Of a stretch of DNA of 64,000 nucleotides, positions 1 through 8,628 are shown piece by piece. Made by a program: the position numbers and the translations under genes. The notes under the pieces were generated by a model, which worked only from the letters and a program-made list of their open reading frames with translations, searched no databases and was not told the origin of the DNA. Within the stretch, counting starts at the first letter, position 1. Every line of letters begins with the position of its first letter. The DNA comes from Sulfitobacter sp. THAF37 (lineage in GTDB: Bacteria; Pseudomonadota; Alphaproteobacteria; Rhodobacterales; Rhodobacteraceae), in contig NZ_CP045372.1 in NCBI RefSeq assembly GCF_009363555.1, positions 62,001 to 126,000 on the forward strand. Direction: 5' to 3'.

Positions 1-1236
<1,236 letters not shown>

Positions 1237-1260
1237 GCACTGTCCTTCTTGGTCTTGGGT

Positions 1261-1299
1261 AAAACGCGGAAACCCCGCTGCAGCGGATGCTGCGCGGGG
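1261..1299 (-). terminator. Rho-independent terminator after the small lipoprotein gene
   Basis: On the minus strand a long GC hairpin is followed by TTTCCGCGTTTT. The arms are CCCCGC and GCAGC (1273-1284) against GCTGC and GCGGGG (1289-1299), with a GGAT loop and one bulged base. It lies between the lipoprotein stop at 1354 and the pccA start at 1236, so it separates pccA from upstream transcription. Confidence 0.65.
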
Positions 1300-1353
1300 C
1301 TGATCGAGCGGGGCCGGCCACCCGTCGGGGACCGGCGTTGCGTCAGGTGAGCG

Positions 1354-1587
1354 TCAGTTGCACTTGCCCGGGTTGAGCTGGCAATAGGCGAGGTTTGCAC
1401 CCGCGCCGATGGCCGCGCCCTGCAGCAGGCTGCCACCGGTAACGGCTGCAGCTCCGGCACCCACGGCACCGCCGCCCAGCGCCTGCTCACCGATGGTGTC
1501 GCCGCAGGCCGCAAGCGCGCCGCAGGCGGCAACCGCCAATACGACGTTGCGGGCCGATTTCGATGTGATCTGAAGTTGGTCGAACAT
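1354..1587 (-). CDS. Small glycine-zipper-like lipoprotein, 77 aa
   Basis: The start ATG at 1585-1587 has AGAAGGT just upstream; a longer in-frame reading from 1632 lacks a good ribosome site. The sequence has a short charged N-terminus, a hydrophobic stretch (NVVLAVAACGALAACG) and a lipobox ending in Cys, so export and lipidation are likely. The mature part is rich in Gly and Ala (GGGAVGAGAAAVTGGSLLQG), resembling glycine-zipper outer-membrane lipoproteins, and it ends NPGKCN with two further cysteines. No precise function can be assigned. A terminator follows at 1261-1299. Confidence 0.75.
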   Translation of the reverse strand: MFDQLQITSKSARNVVLAVAACGALAACGDTIGEQALGGGAVGAGAAAVTGGSLLQGAAIGAGANLAYCQLNPGKCN

Positions 1588-1689
1588 GTGCCTGTACCTT
1601 CTGTTCTTGTTTGCGAAGCAACAACGCGGCATCCGTCAACTGGTTCCCATCGCGCCCCGGCAGTATTGCCAACCCGATCCCCCCGACCG

Positions 1690-1727
1690 GAAAAAACGGG
1701 CAGCAGGGTCGCTGACCACTGCTGCCC
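1690..1727 (-). terminator. Rho-independent terminator after the 1901-2260 gene
   Basis: On the minus strand GGGCAGCAG pairs with CTGCTGCCC across a loop that itself contains TGGTC/GACC, followed by GTTTTTTCC. It is about 170 bases downstream of the stop at 1901. It lies in the 313-base stretch 1588-1900 that carries no gene; the rest of that stretch holds only the opposite-strand hairpin at 1756-1794. Confidence 0.75.
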
Positions 1728-1755
1728 AGAGGGGGAAGGGGTCTGGTTTCGGTGC

Positions 1756-1794
1756 GAGACCGTCAGGCCCGCCTCGGGCGCGCCGGTCTCTTTT
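1756..1794 (+). terminator. Terminator-like hairpin on the opposite strand
   Basis: GAGACCG (1756-1762) pairs with CGGTCTC (1784-1790), with an inner GCCCG/CGGGC stem, followed by TTTT on the plus strand. No plus-strand gene precedes it, so it either blocks antisense reading or ends an unrecognised short plus-strand transcript. Confidence 0.35.
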
Positions 1795-1900
1795 CCGACA
1801 GTGCCCCAAGGCTTTGCAGGCCGAAAGCCCGAACCGTGTGACGGCGACGGATCGGCCATGAGCCGCTGAAACAAGGCGGGCGCGAGCAAATTCATGCCGA

Positions 1901-2260
1901 TCAGCCCTCGAAAGCTTCGGGAAAGGAGGCGCGGGCAGCTCTCTCGTCGATGACCAGAATCGCTTCGTAGTCCGCCGGATCGAAAGGGTCGGTGGCGGGC
2001 AGTACCTCGCGCCCGAACAGCCACGACAGCCGCCCCGCGTCGAGATTGCCGCGCTCGAACGGCTCCCCTCCGAAATGCTCCCACAATGCCTTCATAAAGG
2101 CCGCATCCGCGCGCCTATCCGCCGGCTTACGGTCGGAACGACGTTCGCGCCGGATCAGCGGCGTGACACCCTTGGGATTCGGTCTGCGGATTGTGAACTG
2201 GAAATCGGTGCCGGACAGTCGGCCCGGAAACCCGCGATGTTTCAACATATATGCGGGCAT
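1901..2260 (-). CDS. Hypothetical protein, 119 aa
   Basis: The ATG at 2258-2260 follows GGAGGACGGCGTG, giving ideal spacing; the adjacent GTG is less likely as the start. The protein begins MPAYMLKHRGFPGRLSGTDF, is basic in its first half and acidic toward the end (VIDERAARASFPEAFEG), with no signal peptide or membrane segment. I do not recognise the family. It has good codon use for this genome and its own terminator (1690-1727), so it is probably a real, cytoplasmic, Rhodobacteraceae-type orphan. Confidence 0.65.
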   Translation of the reverse strand: MPAYMLKHRGFPGRLSGTDFQFTIRRPNPKGVTPLIRRERRSDRKPADRRADAAFMKALWEHFGGEPFERGNLDAGRLSWLFGREVLPATDPFDPADYEAILVIDERAARASFPEAFEG

Positions 2261-2294
2261 CACGCCGTCCTCCGCATCGGAGGAAGCGTGGTCA

Positions 2295-2316
2295 GGGCAG
2301 GCGCGAACGCCTGCCC
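2295..2316 (-). terminator. Perfect 9-bp hairpin between small genes
   Basis: GGGCAGGCG and CGCCTGCCC flank a four-base loop that reads TTCG on the minus strand. It is 11 bases past the stop of the tiny lipoprotein gene. There is no T-run, so it may act as a 3' stabiliser or a weak terminator. Confidence 0.4.
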
Positions 2317-2326
2317 CGGAAATAGC

Positions 2327-2473
2327 TTACTTGTATTTGCCGGTGTAGGTCGGCTCAACAGAGATGGGCTCCGGCTCGACGACGACGTATTCTTCGTCGG
2401 TCTGACCGCTGGTGCATGCCGATACAGCGGCGATGAAGCCGAAGGCTGCGATGAGTTTGATGCTCTTGGACAT
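2327..2473 (-). CDS. Tiny lipoprotein, 48 aa
   Basis: Reading from ATG at 2471-2473 gives MSKSIKLIAAFGFIAAVSAC, a textbook lipoprotein signal with the lipobox VSAC, then a short acidic mature chain (TSGQTDEEYVVVEPEPISVE) ending in PTYTGKYK. GACAGGAGACTTAG precedes the start. The mature peptide has only about 29 residues. A second gene of the same length and plan is at 36072-36218. No function is known to me; a lipidated peptide in the inner or outer membrane is the simplest reading. Confidence 0.7.
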   Translation of the reverse strand: MSKSIKLIAAFGFIAAVSACTSGQTDEEYVVVEPEPISVEPTYTGKYK

Positions 2474-2687
2474 CTAAGTCTCCTGTCATTGTTGATGGGG
2501 CGCGGCACTGCTACATGCCTCGCACGCCCCGGTTCAGAGGTAAGGGATACCTGGGTATTCCTTGGCGGCAGATTACGGCAAAGAAAATCCCAATGATACG
2601 GGTGCCGTGTCAATCGGCGTTTATGTGTCTCCAAAGCATCATATTGACCAAAAAGACCACCCGACGCCGCTATATATAGAGCATGCA

Positions 2688-3068
2688 TCACAAGCCCTCC
2701 CAAATACAGCGGCCCTCTTCAACGCGGAACGCTTCGAAAAACTGGGTTGCGTCGGGGTCGGCGACGCCGAATTCGGTCTCGCGGTCGGCCAGTGAAATCA
2801 CGATGACGTCGCCCGTCAGATCGAACTCCGCAATATAGGGAAGCGCCAGATCCTGGCACAGGTGCATCATGTCACCTGATACGGTCTCGTAATCCAGATC
2901 GGACGTCTCGCGCGCAATGGCAGGGGCGACCAGGCGAAAGCGGACGAAGGTCTGCGATCCAACCGGATCGACCAGAACCTCCTGCAACTCCACGCCCTGC
3001 CCCGATGGCACATCCAGCGCAACCGCCGGTCCGGCGACCATCGTGAGGATGACCGCGAGCCACCTCAT
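2688..3068 (-). CDS. DUF6497 family secreted protein, 126 aa
   Basis: The protein starts with a Sec signal peptide (MRWLAVILTMVAGPAVALDV, probable cleavage after VAL) and continues as a compact mature domain of about 108 residues with two cysteines. The AAAGG ribosome site lies about seven bases before the ATG at 3066-3068. Proteins of this type are regularly encoded between pccA and pccB in Rhodobacteraceae, as here, but the role is unknown. A direct part in propionate metabolism is unlikely because the product is exported. Confidence 0.7.
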   Translation of the reverse strand: MRWLAVILTMVAGPAVALDVPSGQGVELQEVLVDPVGSQTFVRFRLVAPAIARETSDLDYETVSGDMMHLCQDLALPYIAEFDLTGDVIVISLADRETEFGVADPDATQFFEAFRVEEGRCIWEGL

Positions 3069-3114
3069 GACATCGCCTTTCGGCCCGCACCCCGGGGCGC
3101 GGGCGCGCGCCCTG

Positions 3115-3369
3115 TCAGTGGTTGCGCAGTGCCTTGATCAGCGCATCTTTGGTCATGTCCGACCGTCCCTCGATCCCGATTTCCTGCGCCCGCTCGTAGA
3201 GTTCGTCCTTGGTCCAGTCCTCGTAGGGGGGCGCCTTGCCACCCTTCTCGGAAGGATGCATGTCGTCGTTGGCCCGTGCATTGGCGATCCGGGCGGCCTT
3301 CTCCTTTGACGCTCCGTCGTCGCGCAGCGCCTGATAGGTGTCTTCGTCCTTGATGGATGGGTTGGGCAT
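3115..3369 (-). CDS. Rho N-terminal-like (SAP/LEM-type) small protein, 84 aa
   Basis: The first half (MPNPSIKDEDTYQALRDDGA) resembles the conserved KD-x-Y-x-L-R start of DUF7218-type proteins, and the second half (DWTKDELYERAQEIGIEGRS followed by MTKDALIKALRNH) is a clear Rho-N/SAP-like helix-extended-helix motif. Such motifs bind nucleic acid in Rho. AAAGGAGA precedes the ATG at 3367-3369. It is short and charged with no signal peptide. Likely a cytoplasmic stress- or nucleoid-associated protein; the exact function is unknown. Confidence 0.75.
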   Translation of the reverse strand: MPNPSIKDEDTYQALRDDGASKEKAARIANARANDDMHPSEKGGKAPPYEDWTKDELYERAQEIGIEGRSDMTKDALIKALRNH

Positions 3370-3497
3370 GGCGTTCTCCTTTGGCAGGCAAACGCGCGGG
3401 GGCTGGCCCGGTTCCGCAGCCCCCCGCGCCGGTCCCGGACCGTGGCACCGCCATCCAATTCTGGAAAATCGTCCTGCAGTCGTTCACCGCCCTGCCC

Positions 3498-5030
3498 TCA
3501 CAACGGAATGTTGTCGTGCTTCTTCCACGGCGTCACGACCTTCTTGTTGCGCAACGACGCAAAGGCGCGCGCAACGCGCTTGCGGGTGGAATGCGGCATG
3601 ATCACCTCGTCGATGAAGCCCCGCTCGGCGGCGACAAAGGGGTTCGCGAACCGATCTTCGTAGTCCTTGGTATGCCGGGCGATCTTCTCGGGGTCCTTGA
3701 GGTCGGCACGGTGGATGATCTCTGTCGCGCCCTTGGCCCCCATCACCGCGACCTCGGCCGTGGGCCAGGCATAGTTGAAATCCGACCGAAGATGTTTCGA
3801 CGCCATCACGTCATAGGCCCCGCCGTATGCCTTGCGGGTGATCACCGTGACCATCGGCACCGTCGCCTGTCCGTAGGCGAACAGCAGCTTGGCCCCGTGC
3901 TTGATCACGCCGCCGTATTCCTGGCTGGTGCCGGGCAGAAAGCCGGGGACATCCACCAGCGTCAGGATCGGGATCTCGAAGGCGTCGCAGAACCGGACGA
4001 ACCGCGCCGCCTTGCGTGAGCTGTCGATGTCGAGACACCCGGCCAGCACCATCGGCTGATTGGCGACAACCCCCACGGTGCGCCCTTCGATCCGCATGAA
4101 GCCGGTGATGATGTTCTTGGCGAAATCCTCCTGGATCTCGTAGAAATCGCCCTCGTCGCCCAGTTTGAGGATCAGCTCCTTCATGTCGTAGGGCGTGTTG
4201 GCGTTCTCTGGCACCAGCGTATCCAGCGACATTTCGATCCGGTCGGAATCGTCAAAGAACGGGCGCACGGGCGGTTTCTCGCGGTTGTTCGCGGGCAGGA
4301 AATCGACCAACCGACGCACTTCCGCCAGCGCCTCGACGTCGTTGTCGAAGGCCGAGTCGGCGACAGAGGATTTGCGGGTATGGGTGACGGCACCGCCCAG
4401 TTCCTCGGCCGTGACCTGTTCGTTCGTGACCGTCTTGACCACATCGGGGCCGGTCACGAACATGTACGAGGTGTCCTTGACCATGAAGATGAAGTCGGTC
4501 ATCGCCGGAGAGTACACCGCCCCGCCCGCGCAGGGGCCCATGATGACGCTGATCTGCGGGATCACGCCCGAAGCTTCGATATTGCGCTGGAAGACTTCCG
4601 CATATCCGGCAAGGCTTGCCACCCCCTCCTGAATCCGCGCGCCGCCGGAATCGTTGATGCCGATGACCGGCGCGCCGTTCTGTATCGCCATGTCCATGAT
4701 CTTGCAGATCTTCTGTGCGTGCGTTTCGGACAACGAACCACCAAAGACCGTGAAGTCCTGGCTGAAGACATAGACGAGGCGCCCATTGATCGTGCCCCAG
4801 CCAGTGACGACACCGTCGCCGTAGGGACGGTTCTTTTCCATCCCGAAGTCGGTGCAGCGGTGGGCCACGAAGGTGTCGAACTCCTCAAAGCTGCCCTCGT
4901 CCAGCAGCAGGTCGATGCGCTCGCGCGCGGTCAGCTTTCCGCGACCATGCTGCGCGTCGATCCGGGCCTGCCCACCGCCCAGACGGGCATCTGCGCGGCG
5001 CTCTTCGAGCTGTTCGAGAATATCTTTCAT
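3498..5030 (-). CDS. pccB: Propionyl-CoA carboxylase beta subunit
   Basis: Carboxyltransferase subunit that moves the carboxyl group from biotin to propionyl-CoA to make (S)-methylmalonyl-CoA. The 510-residue length is normal for the family. Conserved blocks include [37 protein letters not shown], the oxyanion loop [28 protein letters not shown] and [11 protein letters not shown], ending KKHDNIPL as is typical. The start [20 protein letters not shown] at 5030 is preferred; an upstream in-frame extension to 5312 runs through the promoter and operator region. The gene faces the MFS gene and pccR, and a PccR-type box lies 70-120 bases upstream. Confidence 0.97.
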   Translation of the reverse strand: MKDILEQLEERRADARLGGGQARIDAQHGRGKLTARERIDLLLDEGSFEEFDTFVAHRCTDFGMEKNRPYGDGVVTGWGTINGRLVYVFSQDFTVFGGSLSETHAQKICKIMDMAIQNGAPVIGINDSGGARIQEGVASLAGYAEVFQRNIEASGVIPQISVIMGPCAGGAVYSPAMTDFIFMVKDTSYMFVTGPDVVKTVTNEQVTAEELGGAVTHTRKSSVADSAFDNDVEALAEVRRLVDFLPANNREKPPVRPFFDDSDRIEMSLDTLVPENANTPYDMKELILKLGDEGDFYEIQEDFAKNIITGFMRIEGRTVGVVANQPMVLAGCLDIDSSRKAARFVRFCDAFEIPILTLVDVPGFLPGTSQEYGGVIKHGAKLLFAYGQATVPMVTVITRKAYGGAYDVMASKHLRSDFNYAWPTAEVAVMGAKGATEIIHRADLKDPEKIARHTKDYEDRFANPFVAAERGFIDEVIMPHSTRKRVARAFASLRNKKVVTPWKKHDNIPL

Positions 5031-5101
5031 GGACCGTCTCCCATACTGGTTTGCGCCACTGTAGGCCCCGGCAAGGGTCAATGGGAGTCCGTTTCTGAAT
5101 A

Positions 5102-5151
5102 TTTGCAAACTATTTTCAACACGCTGACTGCTAATTGCAAATCCGCAAAGA
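5102..5151. promoter_or_regulatory. Probable PccR (ScfR-family) operator between pccB and the MFS gene
   Basis: TTTGCAAA at 5102-5109 is followed by a degraded second copy (TTTCAAC), and TGCAAATCCGCAAAGA lies at 5136-5151. The second motif recurs with one change before pccR (6489-6504). As I recall, PccR of Rhodobacter sphaeroides binds paired TTTGCAAA half-sites. The location between the divergent pccB and MFS genes suits control of both. Confidence 0.7.
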
Positions 5152-5199
5152 TCGGAACCGAGATGGACAATCGGTCGCAGCCGCATTAATTGCATTTGC

Positions 5200-6435
5200 A
5201 TGATTGAAGCACAGCCCCCTGCGCCGGTGATCCGATTTCTGGACCGGCGCACGCCGCCGCACATTCTGACCCTGATCATGCTCGCCGGGCTGTCCGCGCT
5301 GGCCATGAACATCTTCCTGCCCAGTCTGCCGCAGATGGCGGATTATTTCGGCACGTCTTACGCGGTGATGCAGCTTTCCGTTCCGCTGTATCTGCTGTTC
5401 TCGGCGATCCTGCAGCTTTTCATCGGGCCCATCTCGGACAACCTGGGGCGTCGAAAGGTGATGATCTGGGGCCTTGCGCTGTTCATGCTGGCCACGCTGG
5501 GCTGCATCCTCGCCCCCAATGCCACGGTCTTTTTGCTGTTTCGCATCGGTCAGGCGGTTGCGGCCACGGCAATGGTGCTGAGCCGCGCGGTGATCCGGGA
5601 CCTCTATACGCAGGACCAGTCAGCCTCGATGATCGGCTATGTCACCATGGGCATGGCGCTGGTGCCGATGATCGCCCCGGCCGTCGGCGGCGCGATCGAG
5701 CAGCAGTTCGACTGGCACATGACATTCTGGGTCATGCTGGCCATCGGCGGCCTGATCCTCGCCCTCGTGGTTGCCGACATGGGCGAAACCTCGCAGGCAT
5801 CCGGAAAGACCATGATCGGGCAGTTCCGCGAATACCCCGAATTGCTGCGCTCACCGCGCTTCTGGGGCTATGCGCTGGCCGCCGGTTTCTGCTCCGGCGC
5901 GTTCTTCGCCTATCTGGGCGGCGCGCCCTTCGTCGGGTCCACCGTCTTTGGACTGGACCCGTTCTGGCTGGGCATCTATTTCGGCTCTCCTGCAATCGGC
6001 TATTTCGCGGGCAACTTTCTGACCGGCCTGTTCGCCACCCGCTTTGGCGTCAATGCCATGGTGTTCTGGGGCTGCATGGCGAATGCCGTCGGCGGGTCGG
6101 TGTCGCTGCTGATCTTCCTGTCCGGCCACGGCTCCGCGCTCACCTTCTTCGGGATGATGACGCTGGTGGGCCTGGGCAACGGGCTTTGCATTCCCAACGC
6201 CACCGCAGGCATGCTGTCGGTGCGCCCGCACCTGGCAGGCACCGCGTCCGGGCTGGGCGGCGCGATCATGATCGGGGGCGGGTCGGCGCTGGCGGTGCTG
6301 GCCGGTGTCCTGCTGACGCCCGAAACCGGGGCCTACCCGCTGCTGTTGCTCATGCTGATCACGGCAATTGCCGGCGTCGCCTCCATCTGGGTTGTCATCC
6401 GGCGCGAGAAAGCCCTTGGCTTAAGGCCCCGTTAA
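5200..6435 (+). CDS. Bcr/CflA-type MFS exporter, 411 aa
   Basis: Twelve predicted membrane segments in two halves. Motif A is visible in loop 2-3 as [16 protein letters not shown], and the second segment begins [15 protein letters not shown], as in Bcr/CflA drug exporters. The N-terminus carries a short cytoplasmic Pro-rich tail. It is divergent from pccB and directly upstream of pccR, with a PccR-type box in its promoter region. By context it may export a by-product of propionate or odd-chain metabolism, but the family usually exports drugs such as bicyclomycin, so the substrate is open. Confidence 0.85.
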   Translation: MIEAQPPAPVIRFLDRRTPPHILTLIMLAGLSALAMNIFLPSLPQMADYFGTSYAVMQLSVPLYLLFSAILQLFIGPISDNLGRRKVMIWGLALFMLATLGCILAPNATVFLLFRIGQAVAATAMVLSRAVIRDLYTQDQSASMIGYVTMGMALVPMIAPAVGGAIEQQFDWHMTFWVMLAIGGLILALVVADMGETSQASGKTMIGQFREYPELLRSPRFWGYALAAGFCSGAFFAYLGGAPFVGSTVFGLDPFWLGIYFGSPAIGYFAGNFLTGLFATRFGVNAMVFWGCMANAVGGSVSLLIFLSGHGSALTFFGMMTLVGLGNGLCIPNATAGMLSVRPHLAGTASGLGGAIMIGGGSALAVLAGVLLTPETGAYPLLLLMLITAIAGVASIWVVIRREKALGLRPR

Positions 6436-6463
6436 CCCGGATCGCCGACCTTGCGGAGGGCAG

Positions 6464-6504
6464 TTTGCAAAGCTAGCGTGCTACAAACTGCAAATCTGCA
6501 AAGA
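6464..6504. promoter_or_regulatory. Probable PccR autoregulatory operator
   Basis: TTTGCAAA occurs at 6464-6471 and TGCAAATCTGCAAAGA at 6489-6504, ending nine bases before the pccR start. The latter matches the box at 5136-5151 at 15 of 16 positions. Binding here would overlap the pccR ribosome site or promoter, giving negative autoregulation. Confidence 0.7.
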
Positions 6505-6513
6505 AAGCGCGCC

Positions 6514-7914
6514 ATGGCGGTCAAGAAACTATATGCGGGGGTAAAGCTGCGCGAACTGCGCAGTCGCATCGGGCTGACCCAAAAGGACTTTGCCGCGCGG
6601 CTCAACATCTCGTTGCCCTATCTCAACCAGATGGAAAACAACAACCGCCCGGTCAGCACCACGGTTGTCCTCGCGCTTGCCACCGAATTCGGTCTCGACG
6701 TGACGGAGTTGAGCGCGGGAGACGGCGAACGTCTGGTCACCGACATGCGCGAAGCTCTCAGCGATCCGATCTTTGCCGGCACACCGCCGCCCCTGGCCGA
6801 CCTGCGGCTGACCGCCTCCAACGCCCCGGCCCTGGCGCGCGCCTTTCTGGAACTGCACCAGCAGTACCGCCAGGCGCATGAACGGCTCGCCTCCCTGGAC
6901 GAGGCGCTGGGGCGCGAAGATGCCCGCGCCGCCCCGTCGCCCTGGGAAGAGGTCCGGGATTTCTTTCACTACTGCGACAATTACATCGACGCCGTCGACC
7001 GCGCCGCCGAACATTTCGCCAGCCAGCCGGGTGGCCCGAGAAACACCCGCGTCGCCGCCGTCTCGGCGCTGTCGACCGCAGGTGTCAGCGTGATCTTTGC
7101 CGATACCGACACGCTGCGCCACTTCGACCCGGTGGAAAAGGTGCTGACCCTCTCGGACCGCAGCGCACCGGAGACCCAGACCTTCCAGCTGCTGCTGCAG
7201 GTCGCGCTGACCCGGCAGGACCAGCTGCTGGAGGCGACGCTGGATTTGGCCCGGTTTCAGGCCGGTCCGGCCCGGGACATCGCCAAGATCGGCCTGGCGA
7301 ACTACTTTGCCGGGGCGGTGCTGATGCCCTACAACGCCTTCCTGGCCAAGGCGCAGGCCTGCCGCCACGATCTGGAAATTCTCGCCGGGCATTTCGGCGC
7401 CTCCATCGAACAGGTGGCACACCGCCTGTCCACCCTGCAGCGGTCGGGGGCCAAAGGCATCCCGTTCTTCTTTGTGCGCGTCGACCAGGCCGGCACCATC
7501 ACCAAGCGCCATTCCGCCACGCGGCTGCAATTCGCCCGTTTCGGCGGGGCCTGCCCGTTGTGGAACGTCCACCGCGCGTTTGAAACACCGGGCCGGTTCC
7601 TGCGGCAATTGGCCGAAACGCCGGACGGCGTGCGCTATATCAGCTTGGCGCGGGACATCTCGAAACCCGCGGGCCGCTTTGGCGCGCCGGTGCGGCGCTA
7701 TGCCATCGCCCTGGGCTGCGAGGTGCGCCACGCCGACGCGCTGGTCTATGCCGACGGTCTGGATGTGACCCGCGGTTCCGCCTTTGAACCCATCGGCATT
7801 TCCTGCCGGATCTGCGAACGCAAGACTTGCCACCAGCGCGCCGTGCCCCCGCTGGAGCGGCACCTGGTGGTCGACCCCGACCGGCGCGATACGCTGCCCT
7901 ACCGGATCGAATGA
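6514..7914 (+). CDS. pccR: Short-chain fatty acyl-CoA regulator PccR (XRE-type HTH, ScfR family)
   Basis: Transcription factor of 466 residues. An XRE helix-turn-helix covers about residues 9-65 (LRELRSRIGLTQKDFAARLN, SLPYLNQMENNNRPVS). The middle part carries an IrrE/peptidase-like fold, and the C-terminus is the DUF2083-type domain with a four-cysteine cluster (GISCRICERKTCHQRA). In R. sphaeroides the homologue senses propionyl-CoA-related acyl-CoA and controls pccB. The ATG at 6514 is chosen because homologues begin MAVKKLYAG and the upstream extension would cross the operator. It is adjacent to pccB and the exporter; boxes at 5102-5151 and 6464-6504 are its likely targets. Confidence 0.92.
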   Translation: MAVKKLYAGVKLRELRSRIGLTQKDFAARLNISLPYLNQMENNNRPVSTTVVLALATEFGLDVTELSAGDGERLVTDMREALSDPIFAGTPPPLADLRLTASNAPALARAFLELHQQYRQAHERLASLDEALGREDARAAPSPWEEVRDFFHYCDNYIDAVDRAAEHFASQPGGPRNTRVAAVSALSTAGVSVIFADTDTLRHFDPVEKVLTLSDRSAPETQTFQLLLQVALTRQDQLLEATLDLARFQAGPARDIAKIGLANYFAGAVLMPYNAFLAKAQACRHDLEILAGHFGASIEQVAHRLSTLQRSGAKGIPFFFVRVDQAGTITKRHSATRLQFARFGGACPLWNVHRAFETPGRFLRQLAETPDGVRYISLARDISKPAGRFGAPVRRYAIALGCEVRHADALVYADGLDVTRGSAFEPIGISCRICERKTCHQRAVPPLERHLVVDPDRRDTLPYRIE

Positions 7915-8574
7915 TCAACGCCGTGCGGGCCGCCACCCCGAGGCGCGCGCCTGCGCTTCGGAACAGAACCAGCGTTCGCCCTGTTCCGGCCTGATCCCGG
8001 TGCGATCGTAAAACGCCTGTCCAGGCAGGTGATAGATGCGCGGGCCATGCGCGTTGATATTGCCCTTGATCCGGCAGGCCGGGTCTGGCGCGTGGCGCCC
8101 CGTGATCCGCGTCAGCCTGTAGCGGGCGGGCGACTGCAGGACAAAGCCGTGGATGCCGCGTTCGGCGACGTATGCCGCCTTCTCGTCCAGATCGTAGTCC
8201 ATCGAGTAGCGGCGATAGGCATAGGCCAGCCCCTCCTGCACCAGGACGCGGCCCATGTCAGCCTCCCCGATGCTGCAGCGCGCAATCACGCGCCCGTAAC
8301 GGTCATGATCCAGCGGCACGCAACGGGCAGCGCGCCCTTCGAACCGGTCGCGCACCTGGCGCGTGACCCAGTCGCCGCAGCCCCAGTTCTGACCCGCCAG
8401 TGTGGTACAGGGTTGATCACGCTCAGGCGCGTCGATGCCGTGCAGGCGGATGCGGATGCCGCCCACATCCACCGTATCCCCGTCCACCACCCGCAGGGTG
8501 CCGCGGATATCCTCGGCCAGCGCCGCCCCTGCCAGCCCCAGGGCCAGCACGAACCATGAACAAACTCTTAACAT
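7915..8574 (-). CDS. Secreted thermonuclease (SNase)-like nuclease, 219 aa
   Basis: A signal peptide of about 20 residues (MLRVCSWFVLALGLAGAALA) leads into an SNase-type OB fold: VVDGDTVDVGGIRIRLHGID, DAPERDQPC, DHDRYGRVIARC and the ALVQEGLAY-like segment VLVQEGLAYAYRRY. Key Asp, Arg and Glu residues of staphylococcal nuclease have recognisable equivalents. A C-terminal extension of about 80 residues contains an extra Cys pair. It ends against the pccR stop without overlap. Probable periplasmic or secreted nuclease; the substrate is unproven. A TTAA-N7-TTAA motif overlaps the proposed start, so the real start could be slightly downstream. Confidence 0.8.
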   Translation of the reverse strand: MLRVCSWFVLALGLAGAALAEDIRGTLRVVDGDTVDVGGIRIRLHGIDAPERDQPCTTLAGQNWGCGDWVTRQVRDRFEGRAARCVPLDHDRYGRVIARCSIGEADMGRVLVQEGLAYAYRRYSMDYDLDEKAAYVAERGIHGFVLQSPARYRLTRITGRHAPDPACRIKGNINAHGPRIYHLPGQAFYDRTGIRPEQGERWFCSEAQARASGWRPARR

Positions 8575-8582
8575 TCCGTTAA
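8568..8582. promoter_or_regulatory. CtrA-type box TTAA-N7-TTAA
   Basis: TTAACATTCCGTTAA matches the full alphaproteobacterial CtrA consensus of two TTAA half-sites seven bases apart. It overlaps the proposed ATG of the nuclease gene (8572-8574) and lies between that gene and the betA stop. The position could allow repression, but a chance match cannot be excluded. Confidence 0.4.
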
Positions 8583-8628
8583 CGTGACAGGCCTTTCCTG
8601 CCCCCGCAACGGCTATCGTTCAGAATTG

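Noticed and set aside
6529..7863. 444-codon minus-strand open frame
   Set aside because: Antisense to pccR with His/Gln/Arg-rich composition typical of shadow frames.
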